A stretch of DNA of 64,000 bases from Streptomonospora litoralis (GTDB taxonomy: Bacteria > Actinomycetota > Actinomycetes > Streptosporangiales > Streptosporangiaceae), in assembly GCF_004323735.1 (NCBI RefSeq), contig NZ_CP036455.1:2165101-2229100 (forward strand). Reading direction: 5' to 3'. Both the position numbers and the translations under genes were made by a program. Below, in pieces: positions 1 through 8,703 of this stretch (positions are counted from its first letter, which is position 1; each line of letters begins with the position of its first letter). A model generated the notes under the pieces. It worked only from the letters and a program-made list of their open reading frames with translations. It ran no database searches and was not told where the DNA came from.

Positions 1-1
1 C

Positions 2-1582
2 CAGGGCATCGGGCTCACCGTGGTCATCCTGCTGACCTGCGCCGCGGCGCTGCTCTGCCGCACCACCGAGACCGCCGCCGGAGCGTTCGGGCCGTTCCTG
101 CTGGCCTGCGCCGCACTGGTGCCGCCCGCGCTCACCGGCCACTCCGCGTCCGCGGGCAGCCATGAACTGGCCATCACCGGGCTGGCGCTGCACATCCTGG
201 CGGTATCGGCCTGGGTGGGCGGGCTTACCGCGGTGACGTTCCACGGGCTGCGCTCCGCCCCTCAGGATGCGCCCGTGGCCGCGGAGCGCTTCAGCCGGAT
301 GGCGTTGTGGGCCTACATCGGCGTGGGTGTGGGCGGGGTGGCCAGCGCCGTCAGCCGCCTCTACTCCGCGACCGACCTGTTCACAACCCCCTACGGCCTG
401 CTCATCGCGGCCAAGGCGGTGCTGTTCGCCGCGCTGGGCGCGGCCGGCTGGCTGCATCGGCGCCGCACGGTCCCGCGCATCGCCGAACTCGGCGGAAGAC
501 GGCTGTTCGCGCGCCTGGCCGGCGTGGAGATCGCCGTCATGTCGGCGACGATGGGCATCGCGGCGGCGCTCAGCCGCACCGCGCCGCCTCCCGAGGAAGG
601 CACCACCGACCCCGCTCAGGCGATCCTCGGCTTCGCCATGCCGCCGCCGATCAGCCTGGAGACGCTGCTCACGCTGTGGCGGCCGGACCTGTTCTTCATC
701 GGCGCGGTCGTGCTGCTGGGCGGCGGCTACGCCGCGGGTGTCGCCCGCCTTCGGCGCCGCGGCGACCCGTGGCCCTGGAGCCGCACAGTGTTCTGGGCGG
801 CGGGTCTGCTGGTGATGGCGGCCGTGCTGCTCAGCGGCGTCGCGACCTACTCGATGGTGCTGTTCAGCGTGCACATGGTGCAGCACATGGTGCTGTCGAT
901 GCTCGTCCCGATCCTGCTGGTACTGGGCGCTCCGGTGACCCTCGCCCTGCGCGCGCTGCGGCCCGCCCGCCGGCGCGGCGACCGCGGCCCGCGGGAATGG
1001 CTGACCGCCTTCGTCAACAGCAGGTTCTCCCGGGTCGCGACGCACCCCGCGGTGGCCGCCCCGCTGTTCGTCCTCAGCCCCTACGCGCTGTACTTCTCCC
1101 CGCTGTTCCCCGCGCTCATGAACGACCACAGCGGCCACCTGTTCATGAACGTCCACTTCCTCGTCACGGGGTTCCTCTACTACTGGATCATCGTGGGCGT
1201 CGACCCGGGGCCCCGCAAACTGCCCTACCTGCTGCGCCTGGTGCTGCTGCTGGCGGCGATGGGTGTGCACGCATTCTTCGGCATCACGATCATGATGCAG
1301 TCCTCGCCGCTGGGCATGGAGTACTACGGCCAGTTCGAGGTGCCCTGGATCGACGGCCAGAGCGCCGACCAGTACACCGGCGGCGGCATCGCCTGGGCCG
1401 TGGGCGAGATCCCCACCGCGCTGGTGACACTGGCCATGCTTCGGCAGTGGGCACGCGACGAGGAGCGCACGGAGCGCCGCCGCGAGCGCCACAGCCGGCG
1501 CGACGGGTCCGACGACGCCGACATGGACGCCTACAACGCCTACCTCGCCGAGCTGGACCGGCGCTCCCGCGGGCAGAGCTGA
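2..1582 (+). CDS. CopD-CtaG fusion membrane protein (5' truncated by window)
   Basis: Copper transport (CopD) domain joined to a CtaG-type cytochrome c oxidase assembly domain, in the cytoplasmic membrane. The frame is open to the left edge, so the true start lies outside and 526 codons are seen. The first ~190 residues form several hydrophobic segments typical of CopD. After a linker, residues ~215-480 carry CtaG features: HMVQHMVLSMLVP and the His-rich MNDHSGHLFMNVHF. The tail is charged and cytoplasmic-looking (DEERTERRRERHSRR). Members of this fused family are usually 650-700 aa, which fits a missing N-terminus. Known for the family: copper delivery to aa3/caa3 oxidase. The exact substrate here is inferred. 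Confidence 0.85.
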   Translation, partial: QGIGLTVVILLTCAAALLCRTTETAAGAFGPFLLACAALVPPALTGHSASAGSHELAITGLALHILAVSAWVGGLTAVTFHGLRSAPQDAPVAAERFSRMALWAYIGVGVGGVASAVSRLYSATDLFTTPYGLLIAAKAVLFAALGAAGWLHRRRTVPRIAELGGRRLFARLAGVEIAVMSATMGIAAALSRTAPPPEEGTTDPAQAILGFAMPPPISLETLLTLWRPDLFFIGAVVLLGGGYAAGVARLRRRGDPWPWSRTVFWAAGLLVMAAVLLSGVATYSMVLFSVHMVQHMVLSMLVPILLVLGAPVTLALRALRPARRRGDRGPREWLTAFVNSRFSRVATHPAVAAPLFVLSPYALYFSPLFPALMNDHSGHLFMNVHFLVTGFLYYWIIVGVDPGPRKLPYLLRLVLLLAAMGVHAFFGITIMMQSSPLGMEYYGQFEVPWIDGQSADQYTGGGIAWAVGEIPTALVTLAMLRQWARDEERTERRRERHSRRDGSDDADMDAYNAYLAELDRRSRGQS

Positions 1583-1761
1583 CCGCTGCTCGCGAACGGC
1601 CGCGCGGGCGGCGGGCGAGGCGCGTAGCCCGGCCGCCTGCGCGGGAACGCGGCCCCGGCCCGCGGAAGGCGCCGCGGGAGAGCCTCCGCCCTCAGCGGAA
1701 AACCCCGGCCGCTTCCGCTGCGGGGTGGCGCCGCGCCGCCGATTCCGGTTGGGTCGGGGCC

Positions 1762-2715
1762 ATGAGGAAGTTCCGGTTCGGCTTCAACAGCCGACAAGAG
1801 GAGATCGACCGCTGGACGCAGGTCTGCCGGACCGCCGAGGAGTCCGGCTACGACGTCGTCCAGGCCCCCGACCACCTCGGTGCGGCCTCGCCCTTCGCGC
1901 TGCTGGCCGCCGCGGCGGTGGCGACCTCGCGGCTCCGCCTGGGCACGCTTGTGCTAAACAACGAGTTTTGGAACCCCGCCCTGCTGGCGCGCGAGGCCGC
2001 CACGGTGGACCGGCTCTCCGCGGGGAGGCTGGAGCTCGGGCTGGGCGCCGGGCACATGAAGTCGGAGTTCGAGGCGGCGGACATCCCCTGGCGCCCCCAC
2101 ACCGAGCGGATGGACCGGCTGGAGCGGAGTATCGGCGAACTCGACCGCCTCTTCGCCGAGGACGGCCAGCAGCCGCTGCCGCACCAGGTGCCGCGTCCCC
2201 CGCTGCTGATCGGCGCCCACGGCGAGCGCGGTCTGGAGATGGCCGCCCGCCACGCCGACATCGTCGGGTTCTCGGGCCTCACCCAGGTCAAAGGCGCCAG
2301 AATGGGCACCTTCAACGTCGCCGACCGGGCCGAGACCCGCCGCCGCGTCGACTTCGTGCGCGAGCAGGCGGGCCAGCGTGCCGACGGGCTGGAGTTCAAC
2401 GTGCTGGCGCAGGGCGTGGTCGTCACCGACGACGCCGAGAAGGCCGCAGCCGAACTCGCGGCGGCGTACTCCGTCCCGGGGCTGGAGACCGGGCGCCAAG
2501 TGCTGGAGTCCCCGTTCGTGCTGGTGGGAACCACCGCCGAGATCGCCGCGGAGTTGATCGCCGCGCGCGAGGAGTTCGGCTTCTCCTACATCACCACCCA
2601 CGGTCCCTTCCGCGACGCCCTCGCGGAGGTGATCCCCGTGGTGCGTGAGGCGGCCGGGGAACCGGTGGGCACGGGCGCCGGCGGGGCACCCGCGGCCACG
2701 CAGCGGGACGGCTGA
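1762..2715 (+). CDS. LLM-class F420-dependent oxidoreductase
   Basis: A 317-residue luciferase-like (bacterial luciferase fold) flavin/F420 oxidoreductase, probably of the MSMEG_2516-type subfamily. Support: the N-terminus MRKFRFGFNSRQEEIDRW, the barrel motif VQAPDHLGAASPFALLAAAA, and the signature RLSAGRLELGLGAGHMKSEF followed by PPLLIGAHGERGLEMAARHAD. The start is the ATG opening this homologous N-terminus; the frame is open far upstream but that part is low-complexity antisense-like sequence. No strong ribosome site is visible. The gene stands alone between the CopD-CtaG gene and a convergent gene. The substrate cannot be predicted. Two F420-related genes elsewhere in the window (27.7 and 28.5 kb) show that the cell uses F420. 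Confidence 0.88.
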   Translation: MRKFRFGFNSRQEEIDRWTQVCRTAEESGYDVVQAPDHLGAASPFALLAAAAVATSRLRLGTLVLNNEFWNPALLAREAATVDRLSAGRLELGLGAGHMKSEFEAADIPWRPHTERMDRLERSIGELDRLFAEDGQQPLPHQVPRPPLLIGAHGERGLEMAARHADIVGFSGLTQVKGARMGTFNVADRAETRRRVDFVREQAGQRADGLEFNVLAQGVVVTDDAEKAAAELAAAYSVPGLETGRQVLESPFVLVGTTAEIAAELIAAREEFGFSYITTHGPFRDALAEVIPVVREAAGEPVGTGAGGAPAATQRDG

Positions 2716-2742
2716 GCGCCTCCCGCACCCGGGCGGGCGACC

Positions 2743-3159
2743 TCAGCCGAGCAGCAGCGCGATGCCGGTTCCGGCGGCGCCGAACGCGGCGCAGACCAGC
2801 ACCCCCCAGCCCGCTGCGGCGGGTGTCGGCCGCAGCCCTCGGGGCACGGCCACACCACGCCCCGCGGCCGCCCGCCGCACCACCAGCGGCAGCAGCGCCG
2901 CACCGGCGGCGTAGACCACGGCCATCGTCGCCGAGGCGACCAGGAACGCCTGGCCGGCACCCGCTCCCGCGTCGCCCCCGAGCGTGCGGCCCGCAGCCAG
3001 CGCGGGAACGGCCAGCAGCAGCGCGGCGCAGACGGCGCCGAGCGCGCTCTTGGGCAGGACGGCGGAGCGCCCGGCGACCACCAGCAGCAGCCCGACCAGG
3101 GCCGCCAGGGTCACGGCGCCCGCCATACCGAAGACAGCGATGTCGACCAGCGAGTTCAC
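2743..3159 (-). CDS. hypothetical four-helix membrane protein
   Basis: A 138-residue hydrophobic protein that I do not recognise as a named family. From the chosen GTG (VNSLVDIAVFGMAG) it has about four transmembrane segments: residues ~4-25, ~35-55, ~65-90 and ~115-138, ending in GTGIALLLG. The longer upstream frame would add a very basic Arg/Pro stretch and overlap the neighbouring gene. The GTG is also preceded at 7 nt by CATAAT, a possible -10 of a leaderless message. It lies 7 nt downstream of the P-loop gene on the same strand, so the two are probably co-transcribed. Function unknown. Confidence 0.6.
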   Translation of the reverse strand: MNSLVDIAVFGMAGAVTLAALVGLLLVVAGRSAVLPKSALGAVCAALLLAVPALAAGRTLGGDAGAGAGQAFLVASATMAVVYAAGAALLPLVVRRAAAGRGVAVPRGLRPTPAAAGWGVLVCAAFGAAGTGIALLLG

Positions 3160-3166
3160 CCGGACA

Positions 3167-3862
3167 TTATGGCATCGCCGCAGGTGCGGCCCCGTCGCCC
3201 GGCGGCCCCTGGGCGTCGGCTGTGAACCGGATCTCGGCCACCTCCTCCACCGCTTCACGTCGCACCAGCAGCAGCGAACGGGCGCCCGGCACCAGCGCTT
3301 GGGCGCCCGCGGCGCAGTCGACCAGGACCCGCCGCCACCGTCGCACGTGCCACCGGTGGTTGTGCGCTGTGAGGCGGCGCCCGCGTTCGATCTGGCCGCG
3401 CAGCGCAGCCTGCGGATCGGCGTCGATCAGCAGCAGGTGCACCTCGACACCGATGCGGCGGCAGTACCGGCCCAGCAGCCGCAGCATGAGGCGCCGCGTA
3501 GCGGTGACATGCACCACCACGGGGCCGCCGCCGACGCGCAGCGCCTGCAGGACGCGCAGATAGTGCAGGCAATGCATCATCCAGCGCCACGCGGGGTAGG
3601 GCAGTGCGCGCAGTCGGCGGGTGAGCCGGTTGCGTGACTGCTGCGAATCGATCACCCGGGTGCCCTCGGGCGTTCGGACCGGGTGGGTCTCGGTGCCTTC
3701 GAGCGCGAACAGCCGGTTGAGCAGCGTGCTCTTGCCCGCGCCCGGGATGCCGCCGACAAGCAGCAGCGAGTCGTCCGGGTACCGCAGCACCCGGGGCACA
3801 CGCCCCGGCTGGAGCCCTTGCGCGGGGGCGGGGGTGGAGGCGGAGGCCGTCTCAGGGAACAT
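3167..3862 (-). CDS. P-loop ATP-binding protein (AAA-type kinase-like)
   Basis: A 231-residue soluble protein with a clear Walker A motif, GGIPGAGKST, at residues ~40-49, followed by LLNRLFALEG. Later comes a Walker B-like strand, VEVHLLLIDADPQAAL, and an Arg-rich lid (RGQIERGRRLTAHNHRWHVR), as in small nucleoside/zeta-toxin-like kinases of the AAA_33 type. The start MFPETASAST is chosen because the longer frame runs into the divergent aldo/keto reductase gene. The gene is followed after 7 nt by a small membrane protein. Many actinomycetes carry such annotated ATP-binding proteins without a known substrate. Function beyond NTP binding is not supported. Confidence 0.75.
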   Translation of the reverse strand: MFPETASASTPAPAQGLQPGRVPRVLRYPDDSLLLVGGIPGAGKSTLLNRLFALEGTETHPVRTPEGTRVIDSQQSRNRLTRRLRALPYPAWRWMMHCLHYLRVLQALRVGGGPVVVHVTATRRLMLRLLGRYCRRIGVEVHLLLIDADPQAALRGQIERGRRLTAHNHRWHVRRWRRVLVDCAAGAQALVPGARSLLLVRREAVEEVAEIRFTADAQGPPGDGAAPAAMP

Positions 3863-3945
3863 GTCGGTGGTTATGCGCCTTCCGGATAAGCAATCGTTAA
3901 GCGGCGGCTTCGCGGCGACGGTTTCGAGGGCAAGGAGTGCGGGAC

Positions 3946-4812
3946 ATGGCAAACGGCGAGCGCGGGATCGCGCTGGGGCCGTCGCAGCGGGTGCCGGCCA
4001 TCGGTCAGGGAACCTGGCATATGGGGGAGAACCCGGACCGCCACGCCGAGGAGGTACGGGCACTGCGGGCCGGCATCGATGCGGGAACGACCCTGATCGA
4101 CACCGCTGAGATGTACGGCGAGGGCGGCGCCGAACGGGTGGTCGGTGAGGCGGTCGCCGGTCGCCGCCAGGAGGTCGTCATCGTATCCAAGGTGTACCCG
4201 AGCAACGCCGGGCGACGCAGGGCCAAGGGGGCCTGTGAGCGCAGCCTCACACGACTGGGCACCGACACCATCGACGTCTACCTGCTGCACTGGCAGGGCT
4301 CGGTGCCCCTCTCGGAGACGGCGGCGGTGATGGAGGAACTGCGCGCCGAGGGCAAGATCCGCCAATGGGGCGTGTCCAACTTCGACACCGGGGCGATGGA
4401 ACGCCTGTGGCGGGTCCCCTCCGGACAGGCGTGCGTCACCGACCAGGTCCTCTACCATCTCGGCTCCCGCGGCATCGAGTACGACCTGCTCCCGTGGTGC
4501 CGCGAGAGCGCCCCCGGCCTGCCCGTGATGGCCTACTCGCCGCTGGCCCAGGGTGGCCGCGCCCGACGCGCGATCCTGGAGGATCCGACTGTGCGCCGCA
4601 TCGCCGAAGGCCGCGGCGTCAGGCCCGCACAGGTGGCGCTGGCCTGGACCGTCCGGGAAGGCGACGTCATCGCCATCCCCAAGGCCGCCGACGTCGACCA
4701 CGCCCGCCAGAACGCGGCGGCCATGGACATCACCCTGACCGACGACGAACTGTCCGCCCTCGACGCCGCCTTCCCGCCCCCGCGTCGGCGGACCCCGCTG
4801 GAGATCCTGTGA
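3946..4812 (+). CDS. aldo/keto reductase
   Basis: A 288-residue NADPH-dependent aldo/keto reductase of the compact (prokaryotic AKR5-like) type. Catalytic tetrad residues are visible: Asp and Tyr in LIDTAEMYGEGGAERVVG, Lys in VIVSKVYPSNA and His in VYLLHWQGSVPL. The C-terminal NADP-binding part is VIAIPKAADVDHARQNAAAM. The ATG at 3946 is preferred over the GTG at 3937 because AAGGAG (3932-3937) lies 8 nt before it. The gene is divergent from the P-loop gene and convergent with sbcC across a repeat island. The physiological substrate is unknown; 2,5-diketo-gluconate-type or generic carbonyl reduction is possible. Confidence 0.9.
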   Translation: MANGERGIALGPSQRVPAIGQGTWHMGENPDRHAEEVRALRAGIDAGTTLIDTAEMYGEGGAERVVGEAVAGRRQEVVIVSKVYPSNAGRRRAKGACERSLTRLGTDTIDVYLLHWQGSVPLSETAAVMEELRAEGKIRQWGVSNFDTGAMERLWRVPSGQACVTDQVLYHLGSRGIEYDLLPWCRESAPGLPVMAYSPLAQGGRARRAILEDPTVRRIAEGRGVRPAQVALAWTVREGDVIAIPKAADVDHARQNAAAMDITLTDDELSALDAAFPPPRRRTPLEIL

Positions 4813-5511
4813 GGTAGCGGGCGGGTGCGTCGGCTGGTGTTCGGCGGGGGCGACGGGAGGTTTGCACGGAAATGTGGCACCGAGGTGGCGGGTAGTCGGG
4901 CCTGAGCCCATCGGTTCGGGTGCTCGCCGGTGGCCCGCCTGACGGGGGCGGCCTCCGGCCCGCGCGGGCCCGGCCACAACACGGCGACACCACGCCGGCC
5001 CACCGGCGCCGGTATGTCCGGTATGCCGGTCCATCCGGCGATGATCGCGAACTTATGGCCGAGGAATGCGCTTTCCTGCGACCATAAGTTCACGATAGAC
5101 GGGCCAAGCCGCGCCCAACGCAGGGTTGCGACCAGACAGCGGCCGTAATCCGGTGGAAACCGCGCGTTGGATGCGCCGACCGGCCTGCGGCGGCCCAACG
5201 CCGCTCCCGCCGCAACCGCCACCGGCGAGCACCCGACCCGTCGACCGCGGGCCGGACCCGGCGCCGTCCTCGCTGCCCGTCGTTCCCGTCAGGTCACCCG
5301 CATCCCGGCCGACCAACAAGGCCGCACAGCCAACCCGAGCCGCCCCGCCGCACGCGCCACCCGCGAGCACCCGACCCGACAACCGCAGGCCCAGCCCTTC
5401 GCCGCCTCGTCGGGCGGGCTACCGGCGGGCACCCGGTGCGGTGGGCGCGGGCTGGGCCATCCGCCACCGTTGCCGCCGCCGTTCCCCGTCAGGCCACCCA
5501 CCGGGCCGTGT
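4813..5511. repeat. intergenic repeat island A
   Basis: A 699-bp gap between convergent aldo/keto reductase and sbcC genes, with no credible gene. It holds one copy of the conserved extragenic element (about 4961-5108) with its inverted repeat TCGCGAACTTATGG / CCATAAGTTCACGA (5045-5058 and 5082-5095). Degenerate copies of the ~138-bp GC-rich unit flank it. The unit core GGGTGCTCGCCGGTGG is exact at 4918-4933 on + and at 5219-5234 on -, with weaker copies near 5358 and 5435. A stretch at 5108-5190 is also shared, in inverse orientation, with 57424-57510 of island C. Confidence 0.8.
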
Positions 5512-8500
5512 TCATCCCGTCTGGTGGAGGCTGGAACCCGTCGCGGTCTTGGCCACGCGCAGGCGGGTGGTGATCCGGGTGCGGAGGTCGGCGACGTGGC
5601 TGACGACGCCGACGGCGCGGCCGCCGTCGCGGAGGGAGTCGAGGACCTCCAGGACCTCCTCCAGGGTGTCCTCGTCCAGGGTGCCGAAGCCCTCGTCGAT
5701 GAAGAGGGTGTTGATCTCACTGCCCCCCGCGCCTTGCGTGGCGACGTCGCCGAGGCCGAGGGCCAGGGCCAGGGACGCCACGAAGGTCTCGCCGCCCGAC
5801 AGGGTGGCGGGGTCGCGCTCCTGTCCGGTCCAGCCGTCCAGGACGCGCAGACCCAGCCCGCCGCCCGAGCGCGACCGGTCGCCCGCGGCCTTGTCCACGG
5901 TGTGGCGGAGCTCGTAGCGCCCGGCGGCCATCGTGGCCAGCCGATCGTTGGCGGCGGCCACCACCTGCTCCAGGCGGGCGGCCAGCACGTAGGCCGACAG
6001 CCGCACGTTCTCCCGGTTGTCGGCCGCGGTTCCCGCCGCGAGCCGGGCCAGGCCGTCGGCGACGCTGTGCCGGTGGCGGGCCGGACGCGAGGCGGAGAGC
6101 AGGTCCTCCAGGCCGTGCCGCAGTTCGGCCAGGCGGTCCGCCTGATCGGCGAAGCGGTCGCGCCAGCGCAGGGCGTGGTCGGCGGCGTCCGCGGCGCGCT
6201 CGGCAGCCGCGGTCAGTCCCGCCACGTCCGGTGCGGGCAGCGAGCCGGCCGCCGCCAGGCCGGGGTCGTCGAGGATCTCGCGGACGCGGGCCGCCTCGTC
6301 GTCGTGGGCGCGGATCTTCTCGTGCAGCGCGCGGCGGTCCGCGTCGCCGCGCTCGGCGGCCCGCACCTGATGGGAACCGCTGAAACCGGCCCCGGTCGCG
6401 GCGGCGTGTGCCTCGTGCTCGGCGGCGCGCAGCTCCTCGGCCGCACCGGCGCGGTCGTCGAGCGCCCGCACCGCCGCCGTGAGCAGCTCGGCCTCCTCGC
6501 TCAGCCTGCCGATGCGCGTGGCCAGGTCGGGGTCTGGGCCCCGTGCGGTGTCGAGCTTATCGGCGAGCCGTGCGGCCTCGGCGGCCCGCGTCTCGCGGAC
6601 CTTGTCCAGTTCGGCGATCTCGCGGGTCAGCTCCGACTCATCGGTGCGCGTTTTCTCGACCTGTGTGTCGATCCGCTCCAGATCGGCGGCGAGCCGCTCG
6701 ACCTCGACCGCGGCGGCGTCGACGCGCTCCAGCTCCGCCCGCCGCCGGTCGAGCAGTTCGGTGGCGGCGTCCCCGCTCATGCCCCCGGTGCCGTCCTGGG
6801 CCGCGTCCAGGCGCGCCTGGACCTCGGCGACCGCGTTCTCGGCGGCGGTGCGCTCCTCGTCGGCCTTCGCGGCGGCCTCGGCGGCCGTCTCCTCGTCTGC
6901 CGGGGAAGGCCGGTCGGCGGCGCCGACAGCGGGTTCCGGGTGCTCGGCCGACCCGCACACCGGGCACGCCTCGCCCGCCTCCAGTCGCTCGGCCAGCTCG
7001 GCCGCCATGCCCTCGATGCGGGCCCCGCGGATCTCCTGCAACCGGTCGCGGGCCGCCTGCGCGGCGTCGACCCGGCTGCGCCGCCGCTCCTGCGCCCCCG
7101 CCAGTTCGCCGGCGAGCCGGTGTGCCGCCTGCACCGACTCCTCCCGGGTGCGGGCGAATTCGAGCGCGGCCTCGGCGCTATCGCGCGATCCCGTCCGGCC
7201 GCGGGCCTCCTCCAGTTCGGCGGCGACGCGGGCGCGCCGCTCCGGCAGTGCGGCGGCCTGCTCCCGGCACGCGCCGAGGTCGCGCTGCGCCCGTGCCGTC
7301 TGGGCCTCCGCGCGCTCGACATCCTCGTGCACGGACCGCAGGTGGTCGGCATCGCCGCGCAGTTGCTCCAGGCGGGCGGCCTCGTCGCGCCGGTCGCGCT
7401 CGGCCGCGGCGAGCGCCTCGCGCCGGCGGTCCGGCGTCTCGGAGCCGCCCTGTTCCGCGGCGCCGTCCGTGTCGCCGCCGAGCGCGGAGGCGGGATCGTC
7501 CAGCAGCCCGAGCCGCTCGGCCGCGGCCAGGTCGCCGTCCTCCGCCAAGCCGGGTGATCCGGGCGAGGAGGGGTCGCCGGGCCCGTCCGCCGCCGCGTCC
7601 CCGTCCGCGCCTGCGGCCGCGCTCCCGTCCTCGCCCGCGGCCGCGAGCGCGCGCACCAGCCTCAGCCGCTCGGCCGCAGCGAGGTCGGCCTTCTCCAGTC
7701 GGGTGCGGCGGTCCTCGGCGCTGCGGACCAGCGGCATGACCGCGGCCGCGCGCTCGGCCGCCTCCAGCTCCTCCTGCAGCGCCGCCCGCCGGGGCGCCTG
7801 CTCGGCGAGGTCGCCTTCGCGGCGCAGCGCTTCGGCGCGTCGCTGCCGGCGCTGTTCCAGCTCGCGGCCCTCCTGCAGCGCGCCGCGGGCCGCGTCGCGC
7901 TCGCGCACGGCCGCATCGGCCGCCTGGGCGGTGTCGTCCGCCGTAGCGGCCGCGACCGAGGCCAGCTCGGCCGCCCACGGCGCCAGCGCCTCCAGGTCCT
8001 CGGCGCCCCGCGCGGAGTTCGCCTCCGGCCGGGCCGAGCGGCCGACCTCGGCGATCAGGCCGGCTTTTCGGGTGACCTCCGACTCGGCGCGCTCGGCCTC
8101 CTGGCGGCGCTCGTTCGCATGGTCGGCCAGCCACTCCTCGACCTGGGCGAACACCCCGGTGGCGAAGATGCGCTCCAAGCCGGCCCGCCGCTCTTTGGCG
8201 TCGGCGCGCAGGAACCGCGCGAAGTCGCCCTGGGGCAGCAGCACGATCTGGCAGAACTGGGCGAGAGACAGCCCGAGCACGTCGTCCACCAGCTGCCCGG
8301 CCTCGTCGGGCCGGTTGGTCAGGCCGTTCCACGAGCCGTCGGCGAATTCCCGGACGACGACCTTGGCCTTCTCCTCGGTGGTGCCCTTCCCGCGTTTCTT
8401 GGGCCGCTGCCAGGCGGGGCTGCGCAAGATGTGCAGCCGCCGCCCGCGCACGGTCAGCTCCAGCGTGACCTCGGGAGCGGTGCCGGAGGCGGCGTGGTTG

Positions 8501-8703
8501 CTGCGCGGCGACCGCGCCGCCTCGCGCACGCCGGGCACGCGGCCGTAGAGCGCGAAGCACACCGCGTCCAGCACCGAGGTCTTGCCCGCGCCGGTGGGGC
8601 CGTGGATCAGGAACAGGCCGCCGTCGCCGAGGCGGTCGAAGTCGACGGTCTCGGTGTCGGCGAAGGGGCCGAAGGCCCGGACGGTGAGGGTGTGCAGGCG
8701 CAT
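5512..8703 (-). CDS. sbcC: exonuclease subunit SbcC
   Basis: A 1063-residue SMC-like ATPase subunit of the SbcCD (Mre11-Rad50 type) nuclease, which processes hairpins and DNA ends. The N-terminal Walker A is HGPTGAGKTSVLDAV (residues ~34-48). Long Ala/Glu/Arg-rich coiled coils flank the zinc hook CPVCGSAEHP at about residue 578. The C-terminal ABC signature is TLSGGETFVASLALALG, followed by Walker B INTLFIDEGFGTLDED and the H-loop VGVVSHVADL. The start ATG shares one base with the sbcD stop (TGATG), giving translational coupling. The length is usual for actinobacterial SbcC. It ends directly beside repeat island A. Confidence 0.97.
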   Translation of the reverse strand: MRLHTLTVRAFGPFADTETVDFDRLGDGGLFLIHGPTGAGKTSVLDAVCFALYGRVPGVREAARSPRSNHAASGTAPEVTLELTVRGRRLHILRSPAWQRPKKRGKGTTEEKAKVVVREFADGSWNGLTNRPDEAGQLVDDVLGLSLAQFCQIVLLPQGDFARFLRADAKERRAGLERIFATGVFAQVEEWLADHANERRQEAERAESEVTRKAGLIAEVGRSARPEANSARGAEDLEALAPWAAELASVAAATADDTAQAADAAVRERDAARGALQEGRELEQRRQRRAEALRREGDLAEQAPRRAALQEELEAAERAAAVMPLVRSAEDRRTRLEKADLAAAERLRLVRALAAAGEDGSAAAGADGDAAADGPGDPSSPGSPGLAEDGDLAAAERLGLLDDPASALGGDTDGAAEQGGSETPDRRREALAAAERDRRDEAARLEQLRGDADHLRSVHEDVERAEAQTARAQRDLGACREQAAALPERRARVAAELEEARGRTGSRDSAEAALEFARTREESVQAAHRLAGELAGAQERRRSRVDAAQAARDRLQEIRGARIEGMAAELAERLEAGEACPVCGSAEHPEPAVGAADRPSPADEETAAEAAAKADEERTAAENAVAEVQARLDAAQDGTGGMSGDAATELLDRRRAELERVDAAAVEVERLAADLERIDTQVEKTRTDESELTREIAELDKVRETRAAEAARLADKLDTARGPDPDLATRIGRLSEEAELLTAAVRALDDRAGAAEELRAAEHEAHAAATGAGFSGSHQVRAAERGDADRRALHEKIRAHDDEAARVREILDDPGLAAAGSLPAPDVAGLTAAAERAADAADHALRWRDRFADQADRLAELRHGLEDLLSASRPARHRHSVADGLARLAAGTAADNRENVRLSAYVLAARLEQVVAAANDRLATMAAGRYELRHTVDKAAGDRSRSGGGLGLRVLDGWTGQERDPATLSGGETFVASLALALGLGDVATQGAGGSEINTLFIDEGFGTLDEDTLEEVLEVLDSLRDGGRAVGVVSHVADLRTRITTRLRVAKTATGSSLHQTG

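Noticed and set aside
5167-7557. Long plus-strand frame (~796 codons) across sbcC
   Set aside because: It is antisense to sbcC, which has all ATPase and zinc-hook motifs. The frame is Arg/Ala/Gly-rich shadow coding caused by high third-position GC.
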